From NCBI GenBank assembly GCA_951640195.1, contig OX621175.1, positions 1,166,470 to 1,230,469 of the forward strand: a stretch of 64,000 nucleotides of DNA, given 5' to 3'. Position 1 is the first letter of the stretch. Every line of letters begins with the position of its first letter. Below are positions 22,642-36,500 of the stretch, piece after piece. The notes under the pieces were generated by a model that saw nothing but the letters and a program-made list of their open reading frames with translations, ran no database searches and was not told where the DNA came from. The stretch is from Porpolomopsis calyptriformis (lineage: Eukaryota > Basidiomycota > Agaricomycetes > Agaricales > Hygrophoraceae). Position numbers and translations under genes: made by a program.

Positions 22642-25189
22642 TCAGCGAGGGGGCGTAGAACCAGACGCGACCTTGGTGCCAGACAGTTGATCCGCCAGTT
22701 CCGACATCTCCGGAAGAGCTTTCTTTCCATCCCAAGCATCCTGAATCAGCGACATCGTACTTTCGATACTTCTCCTCCTCGTACTTGGACTGGTCATAGT
22801 CGTGCCCAAGCTTGCTTGACGCGCGTGTCCTCGTTTAAACGTCCCAGGCGGGGATTGAGCGGTGGATCGGCTCGCGAACCCTTTCAGGGTGGCTCCCACC
22901 AGATTAGCATTCACGCCGTTGAATGGAGAGAAACCGTCGATAGGGGAGCTTGGCAGCGTAACAAGAGCTTTTCCCTCTTCTGAATTCGCATCGACGAGTT
23001 CCGGTGGGAGTCGTTCGTTCTCGATATCCGACTTCCGCCTGAGAGTGTGTATCCTTTCATTAAACCGGGCACAAACATAGTTGGAGGGAAAAAGACCTAC
23101 GCATCATCGAAGCTGTTGATGGCATCCTTGATACCCTCTGCGCCGAGGGCCAAGGTGCCATAAGGCAACCTGGAGGAGCCCGAAACGCTCTTGAGCTCCG
23201 AAACCTTCTCTGACTCCTCTCTGTGGTTTACAAGAAATTCACATCGGTGATCGCCATAAGATTGATTTTGAGCTGGCTTACCGCAGCAGAGAGAAGACTC
23301 TTGCCATCCTTCCAACAGCAAGAATTTTGTTTTTGATGATCTTTCGGCGTTCCGCCTGCTCTTCCGGCGTCACGATTGGCATAAACAATGCATCCTCGTC
23401 GTTCTCCTGCAACTCTTCCTTGGTGCACGTGTTGAGAACCGCAACCAGCATATCCGTGACTATAATGAGACACAGACAAAGATCCGGGCGTGAGCTGACA
23501 AACGAAAGTCGAAAGCATATCGCGGACTTTTTTCGCCTACGAACGGCAGACTCCATGTAAAAACGTCCATAAAGTTGGGCAGCCAATAAGGGTGAGGGGT
23601 ACAGTTGAATTGACGGATATTCATGACATTGCTCTCGTACTTCAATACCGCGGCTTTGTTGTTATAAACATCCAGGTAGTTGGGGGCAGAGAAGATGGTC
23701 ATTACAGAGGGGAAACCGGTGGTTTTTGTCTTGCGGTACATTCGATAACTTGAAACGGATGTCTCTATCAGCGCGAGGCATTGTGCATTTCATCAGGACG
23801 TACCCCGCATCTTGGGCTTCATGCGCCCGGATGATGGAGAGAAGATTGTTTCGTTCAAGGAATCGACATGCTGCTTGATACCTGGCATGCGGCCCCATTC
23901 AATGACATTCTACGACATTATTCACTACTCACGTGAAGAAATAAGAGCAGCCCCTAACGTGGTTGTGTACAAAATGGTCCGTGGTTTTTTCTTGCCCAAA
24001 ATCCTCGACGGGATCTGCCCAGAGGATATCAGCCATGAGACCGTGCGTCGGCGGCTCCCGGAACCGATCAATCTGTGCCATGCAAGGGCGAAACTGATGA
24101 GAAAATAAAGAGCGAACTTGGACGGTGCACTTACGCTCCGGATATCATCAAGTGTATGCAACTCTGGGGAGAGCCCCCCATGGATGCAAAGGAACTGCTT
24201 GTTCATGATGGCAGCTAGAGGCAATGAATGGAATGATTCCATGCACGCGTCGTAGATCCGTTCGGAATATTTATGTTTGCCTACAATCGGGGAGCGAACA
24301 TTAGGGATACAGCCACAGCCATGGCCGGCACGCACATTCAAGTTTAAAAGTAAAATAGTCCGTCAGATGCCGGCATTCATGGTTACCCCGTAAAAGATAA
24401 AAGGTATCGGGATACCATATCTTCAATGACCAGAGGTACAGAACACACTACATGTGTCGGGTCATTTCAGCGGCCGATGATTTATGCATGGAAAATGAAT
24501 ACCTCGATGCTGAAATACCCTCGGTCAACATAATCGCCTAGGAATAGATAACGGGTGTCCGCAGGACTACCTCCGACCTCGAACAGTTTCATCAGGTCAT
24601 ACTACGGAAGGCGATGTTAGAGTAGACGCAACGAGAGAGTTCCGCCAGTGACTCACATATTGCCCATGGATATCTCCGCACACTGGGAAAACAAATCGGA
24701 TCATGGTCAGCACGCAATCTACATGATATTCCGGCGACCGCCGGGATGGCAAGAGGGATATTACCTGTTATTGGTGCGTCGACTTGAAGGACGTTTGGTT
24801 CGTATCGCATGATGTCAGTAGCCTTGTCGAGAATCCACAATGCCTGCTCTTCACTCAAACGACCTTCCCGATAAAAGTGGTTTTTGAGAAATGCGACGTC
24901 GGGCTTTGATCGATCCTGGGGCGAGAAGAACTCGTCGTCGGTGGGGATCTTCATGGCAGGTGCTTGAACCTGTGGAATGGATCATACATTGAGCATGGCA
25001 TGATTGATCTGCGCCGGCATGCGCACGCGGAAACAAAGAAAGGCAATGTACATCTTTCACAACCCGTTCCTGCGTGCTGATTATGTTACCATCCTCGAGC
25101 TGATGTTGGGTATGATCAATTTCAGGGGCTGATGATTTCTCTTGGATCTGTTCGATGGCCCGCTGAACGTGTGCCTTTGAAACGGCCAT
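22642..25189 (-). CDS. CNA1: Calcineurin catalytic subunit A (serine/threonine phosphatase 2B)
   Basis: Multi-exon gene with introns of about 50-70 nt. Start at 25189 ([16 protein letters not shown]). PPP-family motifs appear in order: GDIHGQ (near 24.67 kb), GDYVDRG (24.54 kb), RGNHE (24.39 kb), then [15 protein letters not shown] and [10 protein letters not shown]. The C-terminal part has the calcineurin-B-binding and calmodulin-binding helices ([19 protein letters not shown]) and a Ser/Arg-rich tail containing RRRSIEST before the stop. This Ca2+/calmodulin-activated phosphatase controls stress responses, ion homeostasis and morphogenesis in fungi. I did not fix every exon boundary. The UNC-50 gene lies upstream on the same strand. 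Confidence 0.94.
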
Positions 25190-25331
25190 GGTGATGAAGG
25201 GAGAAGGTATGTCAGATTAGATGGAATGGTAAGGTGGAAAGTGATCGTGTGTCCCTCGGTCGGGGTTTCAAGACGGCAGCGTGCCCAATGCCCTGGCTCT
25301 GTCAGTCATCCATAAATTTTATTGGGTGGAT

Positions 25332-26436
25332 CTATGAACCAAAGTACAGGGACAGAACATGTTTTGCAACACCGAACCCCAGCAGCGACACAACATAGCC
25401 CATAAACAGGGGGAGGAGCGGTGCGAGAAGCAGCTCGGAGCGAATCAGGAACGGTAACGCTGTCTGGAGCGTGAGCACAGCAGAGGAGACTTTGGGGGGG
25501 GGGGGGCATTCACCATTTAGACCGAGGTAGATCCCGTACGTATACTGGGCAAAACTGAAGAACGATGAGTAAGAGGGCGCCATGCCAGATTCTCGACTCA
25601 CGCGGCCAGGTAAAGAGTGTTCCCAACCCATATACAGACCCAATTGTCTCTCAACACAATCGGCAAGAGGAAGGGTTGGGCAAGATAGAGGGCAAGACAA
25701 AGAGGGAAGAACGCATTAGTGTGAACATCGAAAGCATACCCCCACTCTACGGACGAGTCAGAGGACGTCGAATGCGAGGGTGGCGACACTAGCACGCGAT
25801 TAGAAAAAACCCTGGTGCGGTAAGTTGTGAACACCGTTTGGTGAGGTCGGCGGTCAGGACGCACCACAGAGCGGTGGCTACAATTACGCCCATAAGCAGA
25901 TAATCTCGAAAGATCATTAGGAAAGCCAATTTGATGGCTTCCAGAGGATTGTGTGAATACGCCACTGACCACACGATAGCGGAGACTAGGAGGGATTACG
26001 GCTTATTTCCCACAGAAACACGACACACATACCGCAAAGACATGCGCCAATGAGGATGAGAATGGCTGGGTCATCTCGTGCCCAGGTGTTTTTTGTCTCT
26101 GTGAGACCTCTCTAAGTTCCAGACATGTAGCACCTAATGCGAACCTCACGTTTGTGAAAATACACATTTCGATACCTAGTTGCAAGCTCAATGGGTGGCA
26201 GCACAAACCGGGGAGACACTCACACTCTGCGGGGTGCCAGGCAAAGGTACATCAGTTGCCATGCTGCGAACTCAAAGTCCTGCGGGGAAACGTGTCAACT
26301 TGGAACATTACAGCAAACGGACGCATACCATTTGCTGAAACCGATGCAAACGCCGGAAAATGACTGGCACACGGTGTGATATGGCTATGGGTGTCCGAGA
26401 AGAACCATCTTCGAACGTGTTCGTTGGGAGAACCAT
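25332..26436 (-). CDS. UNC-50 / GMH1 family Golgi membrane protein
   Basis: Short exons join to give a start MVLPTNTFED, then FRRLHRFQQMDFEFAAW, YLCLAPRRVYRNVYFHKQT and KNTWARDDPAIL, all family hallmarks. Five or so membrane helices follow (ILILIGACL, LLMGVIVATALW, LFLALYLAQPFLLPIVL, AAFAQYTYGIYLGLNALPFL, LPLFMGYVVSLLGFGVA). The C-terminus is HVLSLYFGS. GMH1/UNC-50 proteins act at the Golgi and interact with Arf guanine-nucleotide exchange factors; the same role is inferred. Small introns split it at roughly 26.34, 26.21, 26.15, 26.03 and 25.98 kb and further on. A poly-G run (about 25493-25507) sits in an intron. Its start is 157 bp from the divergent WW-domain gene. Confidence 0.9.
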
Positions 26437-26593
26437 GGGTGCATGGGCCTTAGACGTCGGGAAAGAGAATGAGCTGCAGACGGTTTGTTAACGGCGTGGC
26501 TGGAGCCAATTTTAATCGGAGATTTTCGGTGATTGAAACTTCAAATTTCTTTCATAAATTTCTCGTCTTTTTTCCGTCCTGCCTTCACACACC

Positions 26594-29500
26594 ATGGAAG
26601 AGGAACCTGAAGTCTTGGACTGGGGCAACGAAGAAGATGAAGTACAGACGTTCTCTGACGTTCACAGGCATCACAAAGCCGATGGCATTGACTCCCGCCG
26701 GGGAGGAGACATCGAGGATGCTGAAGACGCCGTCTCTCTCGGCGGCGATGACGAAGATGATCTTCAGGGCTATGTCTACCAGTCTCGCTCTCAAGATGAT
26801 TCTTCCGTGAGCTCATTCCACCCTGCAAAATCGCATCCTCTTGCCTCGCATACTCGCCAACCTAGCCGAGAGCACCAACAGGCGCCGTCTACTGGCTCGC
26901 AGAAACGCTCCCCATCTCGGGAGCCTCCTCAGCACTCTCCGCAGCGCTCTCAATCATTCTCAAAAATCACCCATGCCCTACCTCCGAAACCCGCGGTTGC
27001 GAATGTCCCCTACTTGCATCCTTCCCATCCCTCGATTATTGAGGCGACAGCGATGGCCAGTGGGCGAACTGATAGAGATAAAAAGTCAAACGGAATAGTT
27101 TCAAAGTCGGGTGAAGGAGCAAACATACTTCCACCGGACTGGGAAATCCGATATCCTAGAAGCGGAGGTCGTAGCCCATACTACTACAACGTCAGGACCC
27201 ACAAGTGTACGTGGACGCCACCCACCAGTAAGCCTCCCTCAATCCAGGACAAGGATCCTGGCGGAACACAAGCCCCAGAGTCGCGTTCCGCAGGTAAAAG
27301 TAATTTTGACAGCGGCGCCACTCCATCCTCGGATCCAGCTGCTACCCGTCGTAACCAATCTGAAGCAGAGCTTTCTTATGAAGACCGGCATTACCGACCG
27401 GATGTCCGTGACTCACATAGGCCAAGACCGGATGAGGAACGATTCCAACTTCGTGATCCGCCTCGCCCTCATAGTGTACCCTTGTCTCCACCCACTCCAA
27501 AGGAAGAAAGAGCTCAATCTCTCAAACATCATCGTGAACAAGATCACCAGCGTTCTCGTCGTGCATCATCCCCTCGTGCTCATGATTTGCAACGAGATGA
27601 ATCTCAGGCTACTTCTCACGACGATTGGGGTCTTCCTCATCCCCACCCTTTGGAAACTTCCTCGCGCGTCAGGTCGGCGTCGCCTCCAGCTCGTCGACAT
27701 TCGGATGTGAACATGACGTCCCCTGCTATCCCTGCGTTTGAAGAACCACGTAATGACACAGTTTGGTCAGCCCCTCAGAGTACGTTATCCGCATCCCCTC
27801 TCTCCACATCACTTGCTTGGCGCTTCAGCTCCTCCTGGGGTGGAGAGTGCATTTTATCCCAGCCTTGGGCGTTGAGCCCTGCGTCACTTTCCCTTCTCAT
27901 TTGTTCGGCCTCTTCCACAAGTCGACTCATGGACGCTCATCATGGATTCATCTGTTCTTCCCCTTTTCTTTCTTTACCAATTTATTTCCCAACCCCGTCT
28001 TTTTCTTCCCTCTTTTATATTTTATACTCTAGGACATAGGTCGCCGCCGCCGCCTCACCTTCGTACTTCTCCCTCGTCTTACACGTCACAAGCTCAAGCA
28101 ACTGCACCTGGCACAGTGTTACCACTACCTGCTCCCAGACAAAAGAGCCGTTTCGACCGCCCGGCAGACACTTCCCAACAATCCGCTCTGTCACGAGGAC
28201 GTGAAGTCTCTCTCCCGACCGAGAGTTCTAGACAACGAGATCAAACGTCTGAATTGATTTCCGTACAGACCAATGCGGACAATACCACAAAAGGGATGCG
28301 ACAAGACGATTTTGCGTCGGATAACATTTCAAATCGTGCATCCTCTTCTCATGTAGATCATAAGGGCTCGGCCCCATCTTTTACCGGGAGGTCCACTTCG
28401 GCGTCACCCATCTCCGACGAGATGCAGTTAGAACAACCACGTACGTACTCCCCAGCCCTCGACTACTCAGTTCGCCCAACCAATCTCGTATTGCTCCTGC
28501 ATCCACGTTCTTTGCTCGCTTTCGTGCAGGCATCCGAAAGAGACAACCTCTCCCATCGCAAAGCATGCGATTCCGTGAAAGTGAAAGGTCGAGGGGGCAC
28601 AACATCAACCAACTCCCGTCCACTTCTATTCCCGCTTCAGCACCTTCGGGTCCTAGAGATGGCAATAGTAATGCCCCACAACGTTCTACTAATATGCACA
28701 GCAGTGCTCCATCAGGCCCTCGATTTCAACCACAACACAGTGTGGTCCGTGACGTCGGCCATCTGGAACCTCCACGAGCATTACGAATACCACCTTCGGG
28801 GCCTTCTGCATCCGTTTCTAGACCCCGAAGTAGACATTCGGTGGATGCTCCCAATGAGTCATCAGCGTTGAGGGGTCGAGATTCAATAGATGTTGACAAT
28901 GTGACTCCGTCTAGGGCTTCATTCAGATTAAGCGAATCATCGATCAGAGCCGGTTCCGGGATGTACGCCGACCGAGAGCAAAATGCCGACCTCCCCAAGG
29001 GTCCTCGGGCGATGGCCACCAGCAAACTTTCCGCCCCGATGCCCCCGCCAACTGGCACGTTGCATTCGATTTCGCCAACAATACACTCCGCTGACCGAAA
29101 GTTCTCTGGTCAAGAATATGCAGTGAATAGATTGCGAGAACGCTCTCCTCCTCCCCACCTAGTCAACCACGAAAGATGGGAATCGTATGGCGAGCCTCCT
29201 GAAAGGCATCACACAGGGAACCCGATCTCCAGAGAGGACGTGCCGACCTGGAGAACTGAGGGTTTGAGGAATGAAGATCCTTCCGCTCGGCAGAAGATGG
29301 CCCATGATGTTGAACGAAGTCAGGTACGCTGACCAGGGTTCTCTTTCGGTAATGTGCAGGTTATCGAGAGAAAGGGACAGGTTCGGCGAGAGCCACCTAC
29401 TAATCAGAATCGTCGCGCCCCGGAATTCTCTCGAGCTCCGCCGCCGTCAAATTCTCATAGACTTTCCGGTGGTAACAACGTCCCTATCGGAATTAGAAAG

Positions 29501-31096
29501 TCTCACCCCGCCGTAGCTAACCCACAGCAAGAGACTTCACCTCATGGATTCGCCGGGCCTCTCCATGGTTCGGCCAGTGGCCGGAATACCGAGCCTTCTG
29601 GGAATAGAGTCCCTCGTAATTACGCTCAGTCTAGCGAGCCATTCGAAAGCTCTGTGCGGGCTCCCTGTCATGTTTTCAATTTTTGTCTCCTGAAATCACT
29701 TCTAGCCTCCATTTAGCAAAAGGGTCGTATCCCCTGTGAACACGTATCAGCCTGCTTCCACTGAAGGCATTTCTTCTGCTCCACACCGAAGGTCTGCAGG
29801 TGGAAATCCTCCCTTAGTCTGTAGACTTCATTTCGTGACTTTTATAACCGCTCATGTACTCCCAAGGTCTTCGAGCGAGGTCCGGCTAGCTCTGAAAATT
29901 TTCAACCAAACGCTACTACCGGACGCTCTCGGCGCGATTCCTACTATCCTCAGGTCGATGTAGTACGTTCTCCCGTAATATTCTTCGTAATTAAGACTCA
30001 TTCTTGTGGTCAGCATCGGTTCGAACAGTCAACTGCCCAAGAGCAGACCAGAAGTAGCACGCCACGTACCTGGATCCCAAGGCAGCCGTCACCCCCTCCT
30101 GCCGTCCCCGTCAGTGGGGATGATAGTTATCGTCCGGTGACACCCCCGCCACTTTCTCGTGAACCCCCGGCTATCTCGCCAACCTGGGACTCATCCTTTG
30201 GATCGGTTGACCGCTCTGGCAGACGCTATCACGAGAGTGCGCGTCAACAAAACAGGGGTGACGACAGTACCTTGCGTCGAGGCGAAATGGATCACGATTC
30301 TCATTTCCGGCGCCAACCAGCTGCTCCGCCAAGTCGGGAAAGACTCGAGGCAGATCCTGGGCGCAGCAGCGGTGGGGCAGGCCTCGAGAGTCGTCTCGGT
30401 GAGCGGTATGATGATCGATATGCCGAAGTACCTCATCGACACGGACACCCATCCAATCCTCCATTTAACCTCAACCGTGACGACCCCTACGTTAATGATG
30501 CACCTCGTCAGGCCCGTTCCGGTGACCACGATCGCTCCCATCCGTTCAATCCCGAACGTCCGAACGCCGAATGGAGTGAATCAGTGAGACAGAGGGAGGA
30601 AAGTATGGTGACTGACCATAAACAGGTGTTCGAGAACCTTGGTCCTCCCCCATCTCCGCAGGATGCGCGTTCTAAATCTGCTCGCACTCGTCGGTTTGGG
30701 CCAGCCCTTCAATCAAAACACGAGATAGTGCATTCGGAACCTCCTGTCGAAATCATTTCCCCCGTTCGGGTCATTGAACGACGCCGAGATGACCAAGATC
30801 CAGAGCACTCACTTACTGGCCAAGAACGTCCAAGCATCTCTCGCTGGGGCGGATCGTTGTTGGACCGCCTATCGCTCGACAATGCTGGTGGGATTGTCCG
30901 CAGTGCATCTCTACGGGACAGGGTACAGATACCTTCGAAGAGAGATAGAGATGAGATGATGATGAGTGGCGGTGATGCAGGGTCTAGGGATGCCTCATTT
31001 GAGTTTGACGATGGCACAGGAATTGATCCGGTCAGGAAAAATAGAAGACGAAGTGGACGGCCTAGGAGGGGAAAGGGAAGAAATGGAGGTTCTTGA
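26594..31096 (+). CDS. WW-domain protein with long Arg/Ser/Pro-rich disordered body
   Basis: Starts MEEEPEVLDWGNEEDEV, an acidic N-terminus. One WW domain lies near residues 178-208 (LPPDWEIRYPRSGGRSP, YYYNVRT, CTWTPP) with both signature Trp residues. The rest is disordered, rich in RS, PP and RPR segments, ending in a basic tail (RRRSGRPRRGKGRNG). Clear exons: 26594-27779, 28033-28440 and 28530-29323, an exon from 29360 to about 29.66 kb, and a last exon from about 30015 to 31096. Small exons between 29.66 and 30.01 kb are not fully resolved. WW plus RS-like tails suggest a role in pre-mRNA processing or Pol II CTD binding, which is inference. The first intron (253 nt) is long for this genome. 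Confidence 0.8.
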
Positions 31097-31948
31097 GCCA
31101 TGATTTCGATTGAATTCAAGTATGGCAACAGTGTGTTCGGCGTTTTTTACGGCTTGATCATGATTAACTTGGGATTTTTTCATCAGCTCTGCAAATGTTT
31201 TTCTGTCCAGCGTTTTTGTATGAATTTATAACATTGCAAGTCCCAGACTAGCCTGAATATCGAAGAATTGCTGCATGATATCCTAAAAGTTTACGGAGAA
31301 ACTCGCTCTTCTTCCATCCTCGCTCTAATTTTTGTGAGGCATCCGAGACGATTTCAGCAATTTCCGATTAAAGAGGTTGACGCCAGCCTTATTGCAAAGC
31401 TCGAGAGGAGATTTCGGAACCACGTACCACCGATCCATACAACCGTCCGTATGAAGCATTGGGCTCGGATCAAGCCATACCGAACCCAGACGGTGAAGAT
31501 TATGGATCCGTCCGTTGAGAACATCTTCCTCGTAGGGTATTCAGCGGATCATTGCACTCGGGTCTGCAGGATATTCGACGCAGCAGCTGTCTTGCATCGC
31601 GAGGTCAAACCGAATGCTGCCAAACTTGCAGACTATTAATGACCCATCAGACCTCGTCGAACGTATCCAACGTCCATCTCCTTGTGGGATCCGCCCGTGC
31701 CCGACCTCGAACTGATCTTTGTCCTCTTTTTGCCACAGAGGTTTCCTCGGGTGATTTGTCGCAGGAAATGAAACGAGTCTCAAGAACCGGATCTATCGTC
31801 AGAATATTGTGCCTACTGTTTTTCTGTCATCGCAAAGCAGATCCCACTTGTTACCGTGCCGTTCCGAACAAATGGAAGAAATTTCAATCGAGTTGCGATC
31901 CCATCCACCAAAAAAAAAAGATGTACCGCGCATTAAATATGGCAACAA
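31097..31948 (+). other. Gap with an unrecognised open frame (about 31250-31639)
   Basis: Downstream of the WW-domain gene the + strand holds about 125 codons without a stop (NIEELLHDILKVYGETRS near the start, FRNHVPPIHTTVRMKHW in the middle). Further short coding-like patches follow in other frames up to about 31.9 kb. No ATG, domain or family is recognisable. It looks more like a decayed gene than a working one. Confidence 0.25.
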
Positions 31949-33338
31949 TTATGCAGCGTAGAGTTTATCATCAAGTCTTCGAAGAAGGACGTCATCTGAG
32001 ACGCATGGCCCACCCAAGTAAACAGGCAGGGTCAAAATCGCCTCCTCGTCCTCATCGTCTTGGTAGAGTTGATCGAATATTTCTGAAGCGCCACAAGCAT
32101 GCATGACACGAGCAATGGCAAGTTTTAAGTTGCAGAATGCGGGGTTGGGGAGAGCAAGCAGATAGCCTTTTTCTCCCCCACCAAAGGCAATCTCATCTCC
32201 GTCATCAAGTCCAATTGTTGGTGGGTAACGTGAACGGATTTTTCGGTAAATGTATTTGTACTATATGCTACTGACTCAGAGACATTCAGATGCATTGACG
32301 AATAGTCCCACTTACCGTGCCATTGGGTTGAAGAGCGGCCTCAATACCCCATGAGAGATTATCGTAGAATTCACGGGCATCCGAATGAACATTGAATGCA
32401 TTACAGGGATCATTGATGTTAGCTGAAACATCACTCGCATTGATTTGGTATCCAGTGAACCGCTCAATTGTTTCAAGTGTGAGAGCCTAGCAAAAGACTC
32501 AGCAAGATGAAGGATCTAGGTTTTGTGTGCCAGACAGACCTGAGAATGGAAGGAGAATGGGAGAATGTATGCTGTTTTGGAATTGATGGCCACCTCAGAA
32601 TCCGGGTTGGAATTTAACCCAGACAGAGGGCAGATATAGCCATCACGTCTGTAAAGCTGAAAAGAAAATTTGTAGCAGGTGGATATCTTGTTAAATGCAA
32701 GTAACGCACAAGTTCTTTTAAAGCGTTCTGATCCCTATTGATTCTCGCATCAATCAGTAGTTGCCGAATGGCAAGTGTGCGATGGTGATTGGGACTGGGA
32801 TTTACAGACACTTGTGGTGTCTTTTTCCCTCCAAGGTTTCGGGCTGTGCCAATAAGCAACTAGGTCTAAATCAAGTGGAAACAGTGACATACTAGCTATC
32901 AGAAGATGCGAAAGATATTCGCTGGCAAGGTAGGTCACATTCTCAAGCTGCTTAGCAAGTTGATTCCTGCTGGAGTTCTCACATAGGGAATCCAAAACTT
33001 GTATCCCCCATTGATCACTTGGAGTTGGGAACTCTCGGGCAAGGACTGGTTGAACTGCATGTTTAATCGGTCAGACAACACAACAGAATGTCAATGAGCA
33101 TGCAAATTGAGAGGTTACCAAATTGCACCATGCCACGGACTTTTTCTAGTTCATTCAAGAACTCCACTGCTACAGATTCGGCAGCAGGTGAGAAGGTCAC
33201 AAGGCCATGGATGACTTTGCTTGCTTCCACATTAAACTCGGAGTTCTGTGTGCTAATTCGAACAGCAACTCCAAGACTGACATTTGGATTTGCTTCAATA
33301 GCATCACATAGTGAGAGAACGTAGTCCGCGATAGGCAT
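31949..33338 (-). CDS. HNH-endonuclease-domain protein (HNH_2-like, fungal expanded family)
   Basis: Exons 33338-33119, 33054-32893, 32843-32710, 32656-32540, 32486-32316 and 32260-31949 give 371 residues. The core begins RRDGYICPLSGL, the usual first zinc/His-Cys segment, then AYILPFSFHSQ (His of the HNH), and NDPCNAFNVHSDAREFYDN where the family has the N...H...F block, followed by GLDDGDEIAF. The N-terminal about 170 residues are helical and unknown. Such genes are abundant in mushroom genomes, and their targets are unknown. It is not established that this copy is catalytic. It ends in an acidic segment (DQLYQDDEDEE) and a short conserved tail. It lies 178 bp downstream of SIN3 on the same strand. 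Confidence 0.75.
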
Positions 33339-33516
33339 GACGGTCTTGGAGGGCTGGAGGTGTGGATGAGAGGCAGTGACGTCTTTGCAAGTATTGCGCA
33401 GTTTGAATTTCCTACCCTTTTCATTTTACTCCCATGTCCAGAACGCGCAATGACCGAGAAAACACACTGCAACCGTAACAATACATTTCTTGATTCCAAG
33501 TCCAAAATTATTACAA

Positions 33517-36500
33517 TCATAACAGTAATGAATTAATATTAGCCATCCATTTCTGTCTTTGTGAATCGCGAGCCTGGAGCTTGAGAGACCATTCTCCAAC
33601 TTCCTGTGGACTGGGTATCCTCCATAAGGTATCTTCGGTGCCAGGGACGAAGAAGAGTCGATATGTTAGTACGCAAATTTTCATTTCCAGCCCGCCATCG
33701 GTGACAATATTCGGCAGACCGCCGTCAGGGGCCGGACACAGATTTCTACATGCGGTCGTTAGTCAATCGCATGAAAAGAGAAAGGAAAGGTTTTTAGCGG
33801 ACCTCCGAAGGAAAGGACGTTTTGTTTTGGGAGGTGTACTATCGTCCTGCGGGGAGATGTTAAAACAGAGACAGTTGGATCAGAGACGCCCATACCGTGA
33901 CATAGTCATCCAAGTAGGTTTGCCAACGTGCATATAAAACTTCATATTCGTCCGGACGGAAATCATCTTTGCCCATCAATTGGAATGTTACGGTTTTTGA
34001 GTCGGGAAGCTTCGGGAGATCGTATTAACTGAAAGTGTCGGGAGGGGGGAGTAGGCGTCACTCACCCAATCCATGCGGAACAAGTTTTCGCCTGTCCCCA
34101 TAATCTTTTCTGCGTTGCGTTTGTTATCAACCTGGTCTTGGCTTGTTGGGTGAGGCATGGCTCTCTCGCGTTTGAGTAACTCGAACAATTCTTGATTTCT
34201 GTTGTCTGCCAGCACAGCTTGCGCCTAATAGCAAGTTGCAGCGATGTCACATTCACATGAATGATTCTCACCTGCTTGATTATGGCCCCAATCACCTTGT
34301 CGACGGTGAAGATTTTGTAGGCGTGCTATGCAGTACAAAATAGATATCACAGACTCTGAAAGTGGGGAGAGACGCTTGGCGTACCTTAATTCCAAACATA
34401 CCGCGCATCTGATCTTCGAAAGCATGCTGTTCAATCTCGTTGTCAAACAATCTTTCGCAAGTAACAAGCAGAAGATTATAATAATGGTTGGCGTTGAGAG
34501 GGCGAATGTCAGAGCCTGGTCGATCACGCAAGGACAGAAGACCAATTTGATCTACCAGTCTGTTGAATTGGCTAGAACCTGGGGGCGTCGAGTCTAGTTT
34601 GGTTGCGATGCCTTTAAGGAGAGCTAGACGGGAATACAAAAGCTACCGTGGGTTGAGAGTGAGTTTTGTGTTCGAAGCGGGATAGGGCTTGACTCACCTC
34701 AAGCAATCGCAGAAGAGTATAGAACGTGGTATTGCCAAAGAAGATGTACTTTCGAGGTGTATGTTTTCCACCAGAAGGATGGACATTCATCGGCAGGGTC
34801 TCCCCTCGAGCTTCACCACCATCCGCATCCGTAGTGTCTGAGACGACGGGTGAGGGAACTCGTGAGGCAGATGGAGAGTTGGCTTCTTGTGCCCGCGTCT
34901 TCCTGCCAGTCAGCTTCGCTTGTTCGCTCTTGAGAAGCTTCTTCCTTAAGTCGCCACCACTTTTGCGATGATTTCTTGCTGTCCTCGAACCTCCACTGGC
35001 ATTACTAGAAACTTCGCCATCGTCAACAATACTATCCACCCCGTCGCTCATTTCGCTATCCACGGTTTCTTGGACCACGACGAACGCAGAATTGAAGGCA
35101 ACGGGATCCAATACGAAGAATAACGGAACAAACGCGCGCAAAACACCTTCGATCTTTTTTCGCTCGGGGAAACTGATCTGAGTACGATCCAAAAAGGAAA
35201 ACGACAGTTTCATTGCGTCCTGAAGGACTTGTTCGTCCTTGATAGCAAATTCCAATTGATGTTTGGGCCAGGCTCTCGCAAACAGCGGGTCGATTAATGC
35301 TGCTCGCTTCGCCATCTGCTCCTCCTTAGCCGCTTCGATTTGGTTGACGAAAGCTTTGGTCGTAATGGCCTTCTTGTCCGTCGCCCTGAAGGTGATTCCC
35401 TGATGGTCCAAACTCTTGGGATAGTTTTTCTCGTCAACTTCTCGCCACACCTTGTTCCACTCCACCTGAGCTCGCTTCCATTCTTCCTCCTTCTGTTTCA
35501 GCCGAGACAATACCACCGGGATGGCAAGCGCCGGGGTGTCTTGCATGGCTTGGATGACTTCCAATCCAGCCTCGCGTCCGTATAATTTCTTTATGATCCG
35601 TTGATGGATGCTTTTCCAAGACCCACCTAGATTGGGCTTGAGCTTGAAATTTCCGCGTTCTTCGTGGCTAAGCTGCGCAATTTTGTTGTTGATCGGCTCG
35701 AGCATTGTAATCGTCCGAGCGATCGCTTCGATGTGAAAATCATACTCGTGTCGCTCTTCTTCGCTGCGATGTAGGGCTTCTTCGTACATATTCTTCTTGT
35801 GGGCAACAAAGCCAGAATCTTCGTTTGCCCAGGATGGGTGTGAGACCCACTCGTCGTTCAAAACGGATCGGCACATCTCGTCACGACCGGAGCAAGGTAC
35901 ACTAATCTCCTGGAGGAACAAAGGTGAGCGTTACCATGTTATTAATGCGTAGAGCATCCAGAAACTGACGCTAGCAGGCAGCCTCCTGTAGCTCCCGTAT
36001 TGGATACTCGTATCGGCTCGGCTTCTCCTATCTAACACGGCCCCTGATACGGACTGGGTCGGGCCTCCGCGTTGCTGTTCCCGTATCCAAGCATCTCTTT
36101 CCGTTTGTTCGTCCCACCCTAGTATTTCCTTGAATTGCTTCATCAACTCACCATCCCCCAGGAAGTTCTGAGACTTCTTGACAAGCGTCGCCCTGTCGAT
36201 ATATTCCTGTGTGAAAAGGTTCACAACTTTGAGGAATTCATTGTACACGTCTTGGTTGTCCAACGCGCGCTTCACATCGTCGAAGAAGTGGTTATCGCTG
36301 TTGCTACCCGAGGAAATTGTTCGACGTTGAGGCGGCGGAGGATGAGGGTGGGAAGGTTGGTGAGAACGACGCGGTGACGACGGTTCAATGTAATGCTTCG
36401 AGCGCGAATGAGAACCTGAAGGCATATCGTTGAGGATGGAATATGGTGGCTTCATCCTTTTTGCATCCTGGACAAAGTCAGTTTCCTTTCATGAACGGCA

